Shown: positions 1 to 11,590, counted from the stretch's first letter. The stretch: 64,000 nucleotides of DNA from Phoronis australis (GCA_002633005.1 NMRA01000609.1:179550-243549); one strand, 5' to 3'. A program made the numbers and translations. The notes: generated from the letters alone by a model not told the origin.

Positions 1-49
1 CAACTACCCTTCATAAATATTTAAACGGACATTATCGGTTTTAAAGCGC

Positions 50-270
50 ATTTTGTTGTCTTATTGTTGGAGGGGATAGACTTCTTGAAGTCATTAGCTT
101 TGACCAGGGCTATAAAACAACAAAATCCGTTGTGCTTTTGTGGTTTAATTACAAATCGCCTAATTCTCGCCGTTGTCTGCCAGACATGTATTCGCAAAGA
201 TCAAGGCCGATGTTGTTACCAGTTTAACTACTTTTGAAATACTCGGCTATGTCATGCGTGATATCTGGCT
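50..270 (+). repeat. Family A interspersed repeat, copy 1
   Basis: Shares with 705-960 the ordered blocks ATTAGCTTTGACCA, GCT(A/G)TAAAACAACAAA, TTACAAATC and AATTCTCGCCG. Also related to 38195-38430 (+), 6185-6345 (-) and the fragment 33505-33545. Confidence 0.65.
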
Positions 271-291
271 CAGCCGTTGGGCGGATATAGT

Positions 292-442
292 GGCAGGTTT
301 AGAGGGGGGGCAAGGTGGCCATGGTCCCTCCTAAAATTCTCCCAGATTCCATTTGGCAGTTGGGGGTGCGAATGTTTGACGGGCAAAATCCTGGCTAATA
401 CTGTGCCCTGCCCCCCAACTCAAAATCCTGGATCCGCCCCTG
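292..442. mobile_element. Family D G-rich inverted-repeat element, copy 1
   Basis: Bounded by a GGTTTAGAGGGGGG end and a CCTGGATCCGCCCCTG end, with an internal TACTGTGCCCTGCCCCCCAA. A second copy is at 10716-10807 with the same end blocks. Confidence 0.5.
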
Positions 443-704
443 GGATATGCTACATGCACAACGGAGTTAGCAGGTTCGATTACCCACAACAACCTACTTT
501 CAGTAAAATTACGCTTCTCGCTGATGATGCCCCTCTGATCGTGTACATGTACTTGCATGGCCTCACTACTTAGTTTATCGTCTCGGAAAGTGAGTAAATT
601 TTGTTTTCTAGTTCTTTTGAACAAAATGTGTTCCAACACATGGACTTTCAATGGGAGTATCTCATAGTTCTAGGAAAATTATTGTTTTGACGGCAGAAAA
701 ATGC

Positions 705-1000
705 AATGATGGAATTATTGTTGAATGGGGGAGACTTCGAGAATCATTAGCTTTGACCATGGCTGTAAAACAACAAAGTCCGTTGTATTTTTGCTAATTT
801 TATTACAAATCACGAATTCTCGCCGCTGTCTGTCAGGCTTTCGCTGAAATCAAAAACTGTGTCTTTGCCACGTAAATATGCTTAATGCTATTCCATTTAA
901 TACGTGGGATTTGACTCAGTGGTCGGTAGAGTAATCAGCTTCTACTGAAGAGCTGATGGGTAGCTGCTACTGTTCACGCTAACAATTCCCTTTTAAAACA
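705..1000 (+). repeat. Family A repeat, copy 2, with tRNA-like head
   Basis: After the shared body, 909-940 reads TTGACTCAGTGGTCGGTAGA, resembling the A box of a tRNA. This suggests a tRNA-derived SINE, degenerate and without a clear B box. Confidence 0.5.
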
Positions 1001-3429
1001 GAAATATCAATTGAGAGCGGTAAATTACCCGAATTGTAAGATTGGTCATTACCTTTGAGTGACTTAAAAACACGTTTATCCTGGGTGATCGTAATTAAAA
1101 AGAACGCGTACGTCCAAGAACTGTAATTTATTGGAATTGCTAGATTCATTATATAATTCAGGTCTAGAGATATCGCATTATCGGGAAATCTGTTAGCAAT
1201 ACGCCAACAGTCGTATGCTGCTTCATCTCAGTCAGTCGGTAGGAATCTTTACACAGAATCTTTACGTCAGTAATGCAAATGATAAATAGCAAAAAAGATA
1301 ATCTGGAGTTGGTTTTATGTACTTTATGTACTTTATGTTCACAGCGTGAAGAAGAATTGCTTTCAGCGACAGTACTGTAGAGACAGAGTTGTATAAATCG
1401 TATGCTCGAGAGTCTGTGGTTTTCACAATGCCTCTTGAGTTCCTTGTTCTAATATTGAATTAAAGACATTCTTTCCGCTTCGTAAAAGAAATTTGACTAC
1501 AAGCCAGTATAGCTTAGGTTGACTCCCAAATGATATTCTTTCAACACGAAATCAAATGTTTTCAAAGTAATAAGAAGTAAATGTGAAACTTTTATTTTTT
1601 GTTTCTGGTGGTGGTGCACCAACAAAATGGCTACCATATCTAAACGGCATTGAAATGCACTTTTTATGATCTGCCTGTAAATAACGCTCACGGATCACTT
1701 CCCTTATAAGCAAGGAACAATTGAGATCAGTTTTTATATCAGTTAGTAACTTTAAAAAAAATCAAAAGTTTTTTCAATGACGTGACGTTAGTTTATGGGA
1801 GCTTTAACGTCATACAGTTGACAGAACTCAATCTCAGAAATTCAAAACCTGACAGGTGTTTCCGCTTACACAATGACAGTTAAAGACTAGTGTGATCACC
1901 AAGATGTGTTGATGGAATTTTTTGACGTGCTGTCTGCCAACTCTAAAGATTTTATTCGAGCGTTTCTTCTTAAAACTGAACTGTGATAGAGCTGTTGTTG
2001 AGCGCGATCACGTGCCATTTTATTCGTCCAATATGGAAGGCGGACTGCCGACAGGAATGAAATCGTTGATAGTATGGCAAGTGTCGAATGACGGTCAAAG
2101 CATACATTTTCTAGAGAAGAATTTGTTTGTGCATGAAATTCAGTTTTCTAGTTAGTCGTGTGGGGTCCCTTAGTATTGTGACGACCTAGGGAATAAAATA
2201 TTAGCGTTAGACACGTGACGCGACAATGGCATTCACTGAGTAACCAGTACTGAGAATGCATGGCCTCACCTTCCCATCACAACCCGTCCTTCTCACTCAT
2301 CGTCCGTCTTTCACATTTTTGAATCCGTCCTTCTTATAGTTCTAGTCATCCTGTCGGTAGACCGATCTTCGCACTGGGCAATAAAGCCTGGGCATGCGCA
2401 GTCATGGATAACAATAATTACTGAAAATGGGTGGTGGTTGTGATAGCGGTGGTGGTTGCGGTGGTGGTTGTGGCGGTAGTGTATCCTGAAGCTGAGAAGT
2501 CACGGGAGAAAAACTTCTGCGGGTTCACCGCTGTTAAAAATATTTACGGAATGTTTAGCATGAAATCTGACATCAATCGATCCAGAAAAGTCATGTTTTG
2601 TATAAGGTCTAATTAGTGAATGAATCCTGTCGCTATTTCCTGCGAAAAGTCGATCCTGCATTTGTTGTTGTGCCTATGTATTAAATAAACAAATCATACA
2701 ATCTTACGCACCTCATTTTGATCCAATTAGAGGGTAACTAGATTGCAGCTAAAAGTTGATATCCGGTCCAACCCCTTCAGGGCTTTGACAACATAGAGCG
2801 TGTACAACCTGTACTTGGTGAAGCGTGAAATTACAATAGATCCCCTATACGATTTTGTATGAGAAAAGCAATTCAAAACCCTATGATTATTGGGTTACTG
2901 TTTCGACCACGAGTAAGAAGCGCCAGATCCGGAAAACGCTCTGCTTGACACGTGGCGGCGAGCGCTATCTGTTGGTAAATGGGGTAGAAAGTAATGACTT
3001 CGTTATCCATTTTGCTTGAAGGGAAATTCCCAGCACAATACAATGTTCATTATTTCGAGTTACCCCGACCTGTCTTAAACGGGGTTGTGCAACCCCCGGA
3101 AATTTGTCACATCTGTAATATTGCGCAACTTGCTTCGCAACCAGCGTTCAAAGGACAGTGTAGACTTTTCTTTTGCATGTACAGTTAACGAGTTACAAGC
3201 GCTTCATCGGAAAATGATCGATTTGATCTGTTTAATTACACAAGCGCTTCATAAGGAGTCTGTGACCTGTTAGTAAATAATTTACTAGTCTATTATACAA
3301 CAGGGTTGAATAGTTACACATTTTCAAGTTGTGACTCTATTTAATTACCGTGATGTAAGGCGTCTGTTGAGAATGTCTCCCTATCAACTTATGCGAAAGT
3401 CCATTATCAACATCCGTGGTTTGAATTTG

Positions 3430-4160
3430 TTACAACATTAAGTTTATGTAAAAACCTTCTCTAGAACTCTGCATTTAGCGAAATGTCTGCAAAAGTATTG
3501 ATTTTAACTGTGTAAAAATACATATTTTCAGAAAGTAAGAAGAGTATTGAATTTGAATTTTTTCTTTATACCAATGAACTGCCATTAAGTGGGTCACGTG
3601 ACAAATTTTTTTCAGTGAAATTTAGCAAAACAGAAAGGAACATTGATAGGAAACAACGTTATCAACAACAAGACTAATATAGATTTTTAAGGTGAAATCC
3701 TAAAAACGCGGTCACAGCTTTCTAAATTATTGTTTCGTTTACGTTTAGTGGAACTTGAATGTTATCCCATAAAATTATACAAGAGTCTTATTTTTGATAT
3801 CCTCTAGGGTCCAACACAACCTCAAGACATTGATTCTATGGCACACGTGACAATAAAACCACTGAACTAGATTTCACAAGATGGACTTTGCTAATGCGGT
3901 CGTAAGCATTCCGCTCGCTTACCGTGAAAGATTCAAAACGAAATAATAATGAATCTGTAATCGGGAACTTTAAAACTGAAAAAGGTCAGAGTTTGTATAT
4001 ATCAGATCAAAGCCTTTCCTAAATATTTCAGTTATTATCAAAATTGTAAAGAAGACACGGAGTTTGACCCTTGGCAAATTCGGAACGCCATATCTCAGAG
4101 ATAGCTGATCGGATTCACATGAAACCTTCGCATATTAGGATTTTAAAATGTTCCAGTTCT
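3430..4160 (+). repeat. Family G/H old interspersed repeat
   Basis: 3430-3770 shares CTTTATACCAATGA, AAATTTAGCAAAA and related blocks in order with 53030-53320; the reverse complement is at 16480-16640. 4081-4160 (ATATCTCAGAGATAGCTGAT) matches 16310-16400, and in reverse 53438-53510. The order of the two blocks suggests one ancient element seen three times. Confidence 0.55.
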
Positions 4161-4840
4161 CAAAAATAAGTCAGACTGTTTTAGAAAATTGTGACTTCAG
4201 TTAGTCATGCCTTGCCGATTTAAAGTTTTTTTTAAGTCAAGTTACCTTCACACTAGGCGCAAACTGTTAATGAGGCTCGCAAAAGCATTATTTCGTTGTC
4301 AAGATCTCGGTAATCATGTGGTAGTCCGTTATTTGTTAGTAATCTAAAATAGGGTCGAGTGTACTTTGAATGCCATTTTCTCGTATAACCCGGGTCAGAG
4401 CTGTTGTCAATAGGCCCATTAAGTCAAACCCAGTCTCGACTCTTTGCCCCTAGCTGCTAACCTCGCCACCCTTTTCCTGCCATGTATTAGGGACAAATCA
4501 AACCTTATCTCAGCAGTGCGGCTATACAGTTGTACGCAACTTGTTTCGTTTCGTGTTCTTGTTATCTAGGCTCTCCAACGTAAGAGCTAGCCAGTAAACG
4601 CTGATTAGAGATTATCATCGTACTCGATAACATGAGCGACGACTGAAAAACTTGGCAAATTGTTTAACCATCATTTGTGATTTTCTCAGTATTTGCAATT
4701 GCTTGTTCTGCGCATCAGAGCAGAGGAAATTAATTTTAGGTAAAAATACTGATACAATAAAAATATTTTCATTAATTCATATTACGTTTGCATGTCGTAA
4801 ATAGCTCAAATAGTTGGCGAGAGACGAACTGGTCAAAACA

Positions 4841-5160
4841 CCGTGTAAACAGAAGACGTTACAATCGTCTTGACACCTGGTGTGCCATTTTAAATCACTC
4901 CCAGAGGTTGTGCAGATTGTTCCAGACAAAGTTTTTACCGGTTGCACATGCCGTGTAAACGCAGAGGGGATTAACCGAAGGCAGTTCCATTCTATCACGC
5001 ATTTCTCGATAGGAGTTAACTTGAAACTGCCTTTTGTGACTACTGCTTCCGCGCATTCTCGCACTGACACGATTTCCGGTTTGTTCACAAGTTTCAGTTG
5101 TACCGTGTAAACACACACGACCTTGAAACAGCCTGTACCCATTCCCACTGCCGTGTGAAC
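4841..5160 (+). repeat. Four spaced CCGTG-TAAAC motifs upstream of the neuropeptide gene
   Basis: CCGTGTAAAC occurs at 4841, 4951 and 5103, with CCGTGTGAAC at 5151. The core TGTAAAC matches the forkhead consensus. They could also be sub-terminal repeats of a transposon. They lie 330-650 bp before the ATG. Confidence 0.5.
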
Positions 5161-5490
5161 GCAGCATTCATCAGGACGATTCTGCACACCCACTTTCCGA
5201 GGCCTTACTTACGTATAAGCTAACCAATAAGTGGATTACACTCCTATTTCTCGAGCAAGTGCATTGTGTATAGAGATTCCATCGATGACAAGAGTGCAGT
5301 AATCTATCAGAAGCATTGTGCAGTTTCTTGAACGATGCTCATATAAATGAATTGGTGTTAAGTGCCTCGTTAAGATACTGTACACTACTCTACTGTTGCG
5401 ATGCTACGTAGTCAACACGACATTAAACTCCGTTGTAGCGGATTGCTGAAATTTGTGTTAACTTTTCTAATCAAGAATTTTCTTTTTCAG

Positions 5491-5614
5491 TTATTATGCA
5501 AAAAAATTTATACTGGCTCACGGCTGCCCTCGTGATATGGTCAGCGTTAATCCTCACGTCGGATGCCATGTGGTACAGATTCCGAAGACCACGGTGGAGA
5601 AAAATAGATTGCAG
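5491..5614 (+). CDS. Elevenin-type precursor, first coding exon
   Basis: A pyrimidine-rich tract ending in CAG at 5488-5490 is followed by five untranslated bases and the ATG at 5496. The exon encodes the signal peptide, a basic stretch with Arg30-Arg31 and the first ring cysteine (Cys39). It stops at a GTACTG donor (5615) that splits the Arg40 codon, so the intron falls directly inside the cysteine ring. Confidence 0.82.
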
Positions 5615-8600
5615 GTACTGTGTATGTCCTTTAACATTTCATAGCACTCTGCTGATGCTGGTTGGCGGTTCGGATGAGCAATATTCTCTTATATTTACTA
5701 ATTTTTACACTTTTAAAATCTAGATGAGTTGGTCTTTTTGGTATTATAAATGTAATTGATCGTTGGCCTATTAAAACTGGTTCTGCAAAAAGAAGAAAAA
5801 ATGTACGTGCCCTCGAGAAACCCCTATAACGATCGACCGGTTTCGGGGGGTTTTGAAAAAATCCACTGAAGTTGACAAACATAAAAAACAATCGTTACAG
5901 TAGAATTTTAAAAACTGCATAAGTGGCACTAAAACGTCATGTTTTTGTGCAGTGAACACATTTTCACCGGTACCACAGTATCCTGTGGCCGTATGACGTT
6001 AGAAACGTCATGGCTCCCAACGCTTTTCGAAAGCGACTAGTAATTCTCGTGTGGCACTTTCCGAGAAAGCGAATTAATACGATCTGGTGGACTCTCTACA
6101 GGCAAGTCGAGATCGGTAATTAGTTGATCTACCTTAAATAGATATTCTCTCTGCGAAAAAAGACAGTTTCAGATGTTGGTAGTTGCGCGGAATCCAACCC
6201 ATTAATTCCGCACCGGCATGTGTTAAATGGCAGGGTATTTTAAGCTTATTAGACACCGGTTTGGTTTCAGCGAATGTTTGGCAGACACTCGCGAGAATTC
6301 GTGATTTGTAATAAAATAACGCAAAACATAACATATTTTGTTTTTACAGCTCACGTACTTGATAATAGCTTTACGAAGTCTACACTATTCAAGGATAATC
6401 TCGAAATCCCAAAATTGCGTTTTCTTGCCCAAAAAAACGTTAATGTGCCTTTAAGTAAAAATTAATTACAAGAATGTGTTAGCACAGTCCTGCCTCGGGT
6501 GCACAGTCCTGCCCGAGTACACAGTCCTGCCCCGGGTACACAGTCCTGCCCCGGGTACACAGTCCTGNACGAAGTCTACACTATTCAAGGATAATCTCGA
6601 AATCCCAAAATTGCGTTTTCAAGCCCAAAAAAAACGTTAATGTGCCTTTAAGTAAAAATTAATTACAAGAATGTGTTAGCACAGTCCTGCCTCGGGTGCA
6701 CAGTCCTGCCCGAGTACACAGTCCTGTCCCGGGTACACAGTCCTGCCCCGGGTACACAGTCCTGCCCCGGGTACACAGTTATGCCCCGGGTACACAGTCC
6801 TGCCCCGGGTACACATTCCTGCCCCGGGTACGCAGTCCTGTCCCGGGTACACAGTCCTGCCCCGGGTACACAGTCCTGCCCCTGGTAAACAGTCCTGCCA
6901 GGGAACAAACGTTTTCTCTGTTCGTTTCTACATTTTTGTATCTTTATCTGTTTTTACTCTTTCTTCAAAAGTGTGTTTTTCCACACAACTTGACTCATTC
7001 GTCTACCAAATTTGTTTTAGAAACTGATAAATAAATCGTAGATGAAAGGTTTGGAAGATTTTTTTCTAATATTTAAAGTATTTTTTTTTGCAGAAAATAT
7101 CCATTTGCTCCGAGATGTCGAGGCGTGTGGACCGTAAAAAGAAGTTCTCCTGCCGTCGACAATGTGAACGAATATGTTGATTACCCAAGCATACTAAAGG
7201 AAGACTACCCTTTAATAAAAAGATTAAGAAGGTAAGGTGTTTTCATATAATAACGCTGCCAGAAGGATGGGGGGCGGAGGGGGGTGGGCAAAACTATGCT
7301 TTGACAAGGGATGTGAAAACGAACCTGACCGAAGTATCCCCGGTGACACCAACTTTGTTTCTGCACCCGGTGGAGTACGATTGACTGACGATGCTCTTTT
7401 GCAGACAAAAAGTATGTTAACTAACACCTTGGTTTGTTCAGTATTTTGGATTTTTGTTTCATGTTTCGCTCACTGTATGGTTCGCGACTGGAAGTAAGTT
7501 TGGTTATTTTTCCAAATACATTTTGAAATGAATTCAAATTTAATGGCCACCAATTCCCCTGTCACTCACTCTTTACACATACGGGGACTGAGTCAAGATA
7601 TATGTGCCATATAGTTCTGTTCACTGAGTTATGAACAGTAACTTTACGACGCAAGTGCTTGCTTATGGTCAAATCAATAGCACGAGACTTGCTTCGAAAA
7701 GGGTCTCTTTTTAACGAGAAATCACTACGCAACGCCTCTTTCCACCTAAAACTCAGTTAACGACAGTTACATTTTCAAACAATTAAGCCCAACTATAAGG
7801 CCGACTGGGTCGTTGTTGGCGACGTTTGGGGGAATTTACAATCGGATTCTGTTAGATCAGTGTTCCTACTGCAAACGAAAAACGTATTACGAAAAGAAAA
7901 GATAGCTGAACTCGGCAAACCTGGGCCGAGAACCTCTCGTACCCTTCGCGGCTGTTCTGGTGAATAAGAATCCAAGGTCAAGTGGAATGTTGCCGTATGC
8001 GGAGCGCAACAAAGAGGATCGATGGTACAATGCAAACTTGTTCCATATTACACTAATTCACGGGGCATGTGCGTGTGAGCGTGTTCGTCCTTGTGTCCGC
8101 GTGTGTGCGTGTGTGTGCCTCAGAGTGCATGTCCCTGTTTGGACATCTGTCGTAAACAAATAGTCCAAAATTTTACCAGAAAATGGTAATGCTGCATTCC
8201 TTAGCTCTTTGTTTTTCTTGGGTTATTTATGGATCACGCACTGAAGACATTAATTAACTTGATGTATTGTCATGGTGAAAAGAGGGATTCCATCTTCCAA
8301 CCAATCAGAATGATTAAATACGATTTTTCCCGCGAACCAATGAGAAGACAGAATCAACAAGATTGTCTTTATCTCTGGGTATACACTTTGCTCTCGTAAA
8401 ACGAGGATTCTGAGGTGGTGCGTGTTATATATTACAATGACGTGACGCGTGAATATATGTATACAGTACGGGTACTATTACAAAGGGCGAGCAATGTACA
8501 AAAAGTACCGCTCTCAGCTCTGGAAGTGGTCCAGAGAGGCAGCTGGACTGAGAGACTAATACAAAAGTCTGTTGTCGTGGGAAGCATGCAGTTTTGTAGA

Positions 8601-10882
8601 TAGGCATGTGCGGCATTATGGGTCACGAAGTGCATGCTGGGACATCTGTTGGTGGTGGTGCTAATGGCGGGAAAAAGTGGGTGACAGGGATGACGACAGT
8701 CTGATTGACAACATCACTACGGCGTTTTCCCGTTGCTCCCAACTTGTTCGATTCTATAGCCCAACAACATGTTGGGAAGATGACTCCTGTATCCAATATC
8801 TTACACGACTGATTAACTCCATTGTGGCATTTATGGTTGGAAGGCCAGCTCTCTTTTGTTCGATAATTACTCTAATCTCCAATAAGATCGTATCTGACTG
8901 GGCTGTATTGTTAAAAATAAAAGTTAAGTTATAACATATATGAACATAAACCAATAGCATTTCTGAAATCTTCGTCAAATGGTGTTCATGTTTAGTTTTT
9001 GAGTCGCCAAAATCGCCCAACTACAACCGAAGTTATGACAATCTATTCTTTCAGAACGGAAATATTTATATGTTACTTTCACCAAAAATACACTTTCGGC
9101 TTAATTACTGTTATCCCTGACATAATGTCTTCTGGCGCTTTCTGGGTTTAATTCTTAGTATTGTGCATTGTGTTTTTCGTAATTATAACGATAAAAAAAA
9201 TGTTTTCCCAGGTCGAGTTTCGTAAACACAAGAACCTCGCGAAGAAAGCTAGTGTGATCATGTGGTTTGCTCGTAATACATGGCGAAAGCCCTTGTAGTC
9301 CTGCGTGGTTTTGCGTTTTCGCGAGGTTCTCGCATCTACGAAACGCACGCCTGGCGTTTTGCAAGCGCTTCCATTGAGCAAAACACGATTGACCGACAAA
9401 GAGTGTACGCTGGGACCTCGTTAAAAAACAAGACATCGCGAGATTACGTGAGATATTGTCGTGTATTTCAAATGAAAGCACGTGATTTTGGCTTGATTTT
9501 AGCTGGGTCCTGATGTAGGTTAGTGAACGCTCCCCAGTTCAATAGCGAGTGGGACTTGAGATCACCCCATGGCAATGAATCGGCAGAATCAAGATTCGGG
9601 CCCCAAGCTTTTTAGTAGCCGTTTAATACTTTGTCTCTTTCCATTGTTTCATAGTTGCTAAATACTTGCCAGGGAAGCAGCGATGCCTAACAGTCTCCCC
9701 TACTGAGGTAACCAGGGATATATATTTTTGGTAAAGCTGGCATAGTCTATCCTTTAAACTATGACTTAAGCCTATTATCATTAAAATCTTTGAAACAAAG
9801 TAGTACTAAGCTCTATTCGTCTACAATAAAAATTTTGAGACAATTTTAAAAAGGATGAAGTCTTTTAAACGTGCAAGAGTTACAGGCCCTTAACTGGTAC
9901 GTGACTTATACCGCCGTCGTTCAGACATTGAATTTTTAATGCGTCTCATCAGAAGGTAGATCAGCCGCTTACAGGGCAATTCATTAACCCTCGTGCTTTT
10001 TATCAAAGTACAATTTTTTGATTTAGACTACTAATCGTTGGGAAATTGACCTCAAATAGCTCCCGAGTCAAAATAGGAGTGATTTCTGGTTTGGAATTGA
10101 TTGTTTGTCATTTCTTCATGCTAAGCTCATGAAATTTCAAGTCACCTAGTGACTTGACAGTTCATGAGTTTAGTCTGGAGAAATGACAAACTGTCAGCTG
10201 TTCCCGAGCTCGGAGATCAGACAAGACCAATTCTGCTATCGAGTTAATGCCCCCTTAAAGTTAGTGCTCACAAAGGCATCCTATTTCCGGTGCAACGTGT
10301 AATTACCATAACATCAATGTGTAAAATGACGTGCGCCATCATGGGCGAACAGCGCCTAACCACAAATCGCGTCATTCGAATGTAGGCTTTTCACAGTAAG
10401 AAGACAGATTAAACGTCAGACGAGCGTTCACGTTTGAAAATATTTTCACATGGCGGAACAGACATCCATCAGCGTTCTGACTGGACGACCCGCGAACTCT
10501 GTATAATAGAAAAATTTATGGAAGGACATAATGTCCACTTGGCAGAATCTACTTTGTAACAAAGTGAGAACGTGAGAAGCTGTTTAATGCCTTTATTTTT
10601 GGAAAGGCTGGGCAAGGATACATGTACCTAAATGATGACGATATCAGCTTTGAGAAAAATCGCAAACAGGGTTTCTAGCCTATCAGAAGTTTTTCATAAA
10701 GTCAGTTCTCTAGAACTGGCGGATTTAGGGGGGGGGGGGCAAAGGGNAATTCTGGTTATTCCTGTGCCCTGGCACCCCTAACTCAAAATCCTGGATCCGC
10801 GCCCCTGTCTATAATTATTTTTTTGTGAGCGATGTCAGTAAACTCTTGTTTTTTGTATTTCAGCTACAATGCCCGAAGGTAG
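5496..10882 (+). CDS. Elevenin (L11)-type neuropeptide precursor, three coding exons
   Basis: This looks like a secreted peptide-hormone precursor of the elevenin family (named from Aplysia neuron L11), which signals through a G-protein-coupled receptor. Coding exons are 5496-5614, 7094-7231 and 10864-10882; phases agree (119 nt, then 138 nt, then 19 nt) and give 91 residues. Residues 1-24 form a hydrophobic signal peptide. The core motif is residues 37-50, IDCRKYPFAPRCRG, with cysteines 39 and 48 separated by eight residues, as in known elevenins. Lys55-Arg56 is a convertase site, so the mature peptide probably ends at Val54; Arg30-Arg31 may set its N-terminus. The rest is an acidic, tyrosine-rich spacer. 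An AG acceptor lies five bases before the ATG, implying an upstream non-coding exon. The family call rests on recalled motif similarity. Exon 3 is the least certain part. Confidence 0.8.
6185..6345 (-). repeat. Family A repeat, inverted copy
   Basis: On the minus strand it reads ATTACAAATCACGAATTCTC, then GTCTGCCAAACATTCGCTGA, the same order as in the other family A copies. It lies in intron 1 of the elevenin-type gene. Confidence 0.6.
6373..6763 (+). repeat. 196-bp direct duplication meeting at a single N
   Basis: 6373-6567 and 6569-6763 are nearly identical, differing by a few bases, with one N (6568) at the junction. The duplicated unit includes unique intron sequence plus the first minisatellite units. 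Confidence 0.85.
6481..6905 (+). repeat. 19-bp minisatellite
   Basis: The unit ACAGTCCTGCCCCGGGTAC is repeated about five times before the N at 6568 and about twelve times at 6677-6905. Open frames here on both strands (PGTQSCPGYTV and similar) are products of the repeat. It lies in intron 1 of the elevenin-type gene. Confidence 0.9.
7094..7231 (+). CDS. Elevenin-type precursor, second coding exon
   Basis: A long T tract and CAG precede the exon. It completes Arg40, then encodes the rest of the ring (KYPFAPRCRG), the Lys55-Arg56 cleavage site and a spacer rich in Asp, Glu and Tyr. The donor GTAAGG at 7232 is strong. Reading through instead of splicing would hit a stop in the next codon. Confidence 0.85.
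9200..9365 (+). repeat. Family F repeat, copy 1
   Basis: Shares with 11443-11590 the blocks GGTTTGCTCGTAATACATGG, TTTTGCGTTTTCGCGAGGTT and GAAACGCACGC (with changes). CpG-rich. Intron 2 of the elevenin-type gene. Confidence 0.55.
10103..10191. repeat. 89-bp foldback (43-bp arms, 3-base loop)
   Basis: Arms starting GTTTGTCATTTCT and ending AGAAATGACAAAC pair over 43 positions with about six mismatches around a CTA centre. It lies in intron 2 of the elevenin-type gene. Confidence 0.85.
10716..10807. mobile_element. Family D G-rich inverted-repeat element, copy 2
   Basis: CTGGCGGATTTAGG followed by a G run, then CTCAAAATCCTGGATCCGCG and CCCCTG. A single N at 10747 follows the G run. It lies in elevenin intron 2, just before exon 3. 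Confidence 0.5.
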
Positions 10883-10985
10883 TAGAAAGGCGAAGGAACG
10901 TTTCCAGTTACATTCCGTACGCACAGTCAACATTTCTAAGGATTTTGTGAAAATCGAGAAAATGGGTATTCGAACACAGTATTAG
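10864..10985 (+). CDS. Probable last exon of the elevenin-type gene (coding 10864-10882, then 3' UTR)
   Basis: A T-rich tract ending in TTTCAG leads into this exon. In the phase set by exon 2 it adds six codons (SYNARR) and a TAG stop at 10880-10882. A second frame stays open from the acceptor to a TAG at about 10985 (about 40 codons with an internal ATG), but it needs a different exon 2 phase. A possible AATAAA poly(A) signal lies far downstream at 11392-11397. The 3.6-kb intron and the tiny coding part keep confidence moderate. Confidence 0.55.
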
Positions 10986-11442
10986 AGCAACACGCCTGTG
11001 TCAACTCTACATTGCAATAACTAACGCACGTGGGGTAGCACAGCGTGCACTAGATTTGACTAACGGAAATACTGTCTAGTGTGTTACTTACTGATCAGCT
11101 GAAAAAACTGTGTGATGGTATGGCAATGTACAACGGCACCTCAGCACGGCCCGACATTAAAAGCAAGAACGCCCCGCGCACTCGGCGTTGGCCCGCCATG
11201 AGCTTTGGATATTTACTTGGGAATTTAACAGCGCAAGACTACTGTACCTGAGTGGTTAAAGGACTGGATAATTGTAAATATGAAGAATTTAAAGGTGCTG
11301 TAATCACCTACGTTATGGAAAATGTGATGTGCAAACATATTTTTATATGGGTTTGACACGCATTTCAGGAAATGTAACAAGCATGCTATAAAATAAATTA
11401 CTTTGTGAGCCAATTATCATTTAATAACCTTATAACCTCCTG

Positions 11443-11590
11443 ACCCGAGTTCCTTAGATGCAGTAATCTCGCAAAGGAAGCTTCTGCGGTCACGTGCTTT
11501 GCTTGTAATGCGTGGCAACATCTCGCGAAGTTTTGCGTGATCTTGCGTTTTCGCGATGTTTCCCCGCCTTCAGAACGCACACATGCTATC
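11443..11590 (+). repeat. Family F repeat, copy 2
   Basis: Contains GTGCTTTGCTTGTAATGCGT and GATCTTGCGTTTTCGCGATG, in the same order as in the copy at 9200. Confidence 0.55.

Larger units (their letters stand above)
1..5490. other. Intergenic region upstream of the elevenin-type gene
   Basis: Holds family A and D repeats, a GGT-rich simple-sequence stretch near 2431-2480, the 3430-4160 repeat and the cluster at 4841-5160. No exon with convincing protein similarity was seen on either strand. A non-coding first exon of the elevenin-type gene may lie here. Confidence 0.5.

Noticed and set aside
4777-5193. 138-codon minus-strand frame rich in cysteine
   Set aside because: It covers the CCGTGTAAAC repeat cluster, overlaps open frames on other strands and shows no recognisable domain.
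6663-7034. Open frames of 70-110 codons with PGTQSCPGYTV-type repeats on both strands
   Set aside because: They translate the 19-bp minisatellite; frames are open on both strands only because of the repeat.
8677-8934. 85-codon frame starting MGDRDDDSLIDN
   Set aside because: No family recognised and no splice partners; lies in the neuropeptide intron and may be part of a repeat.
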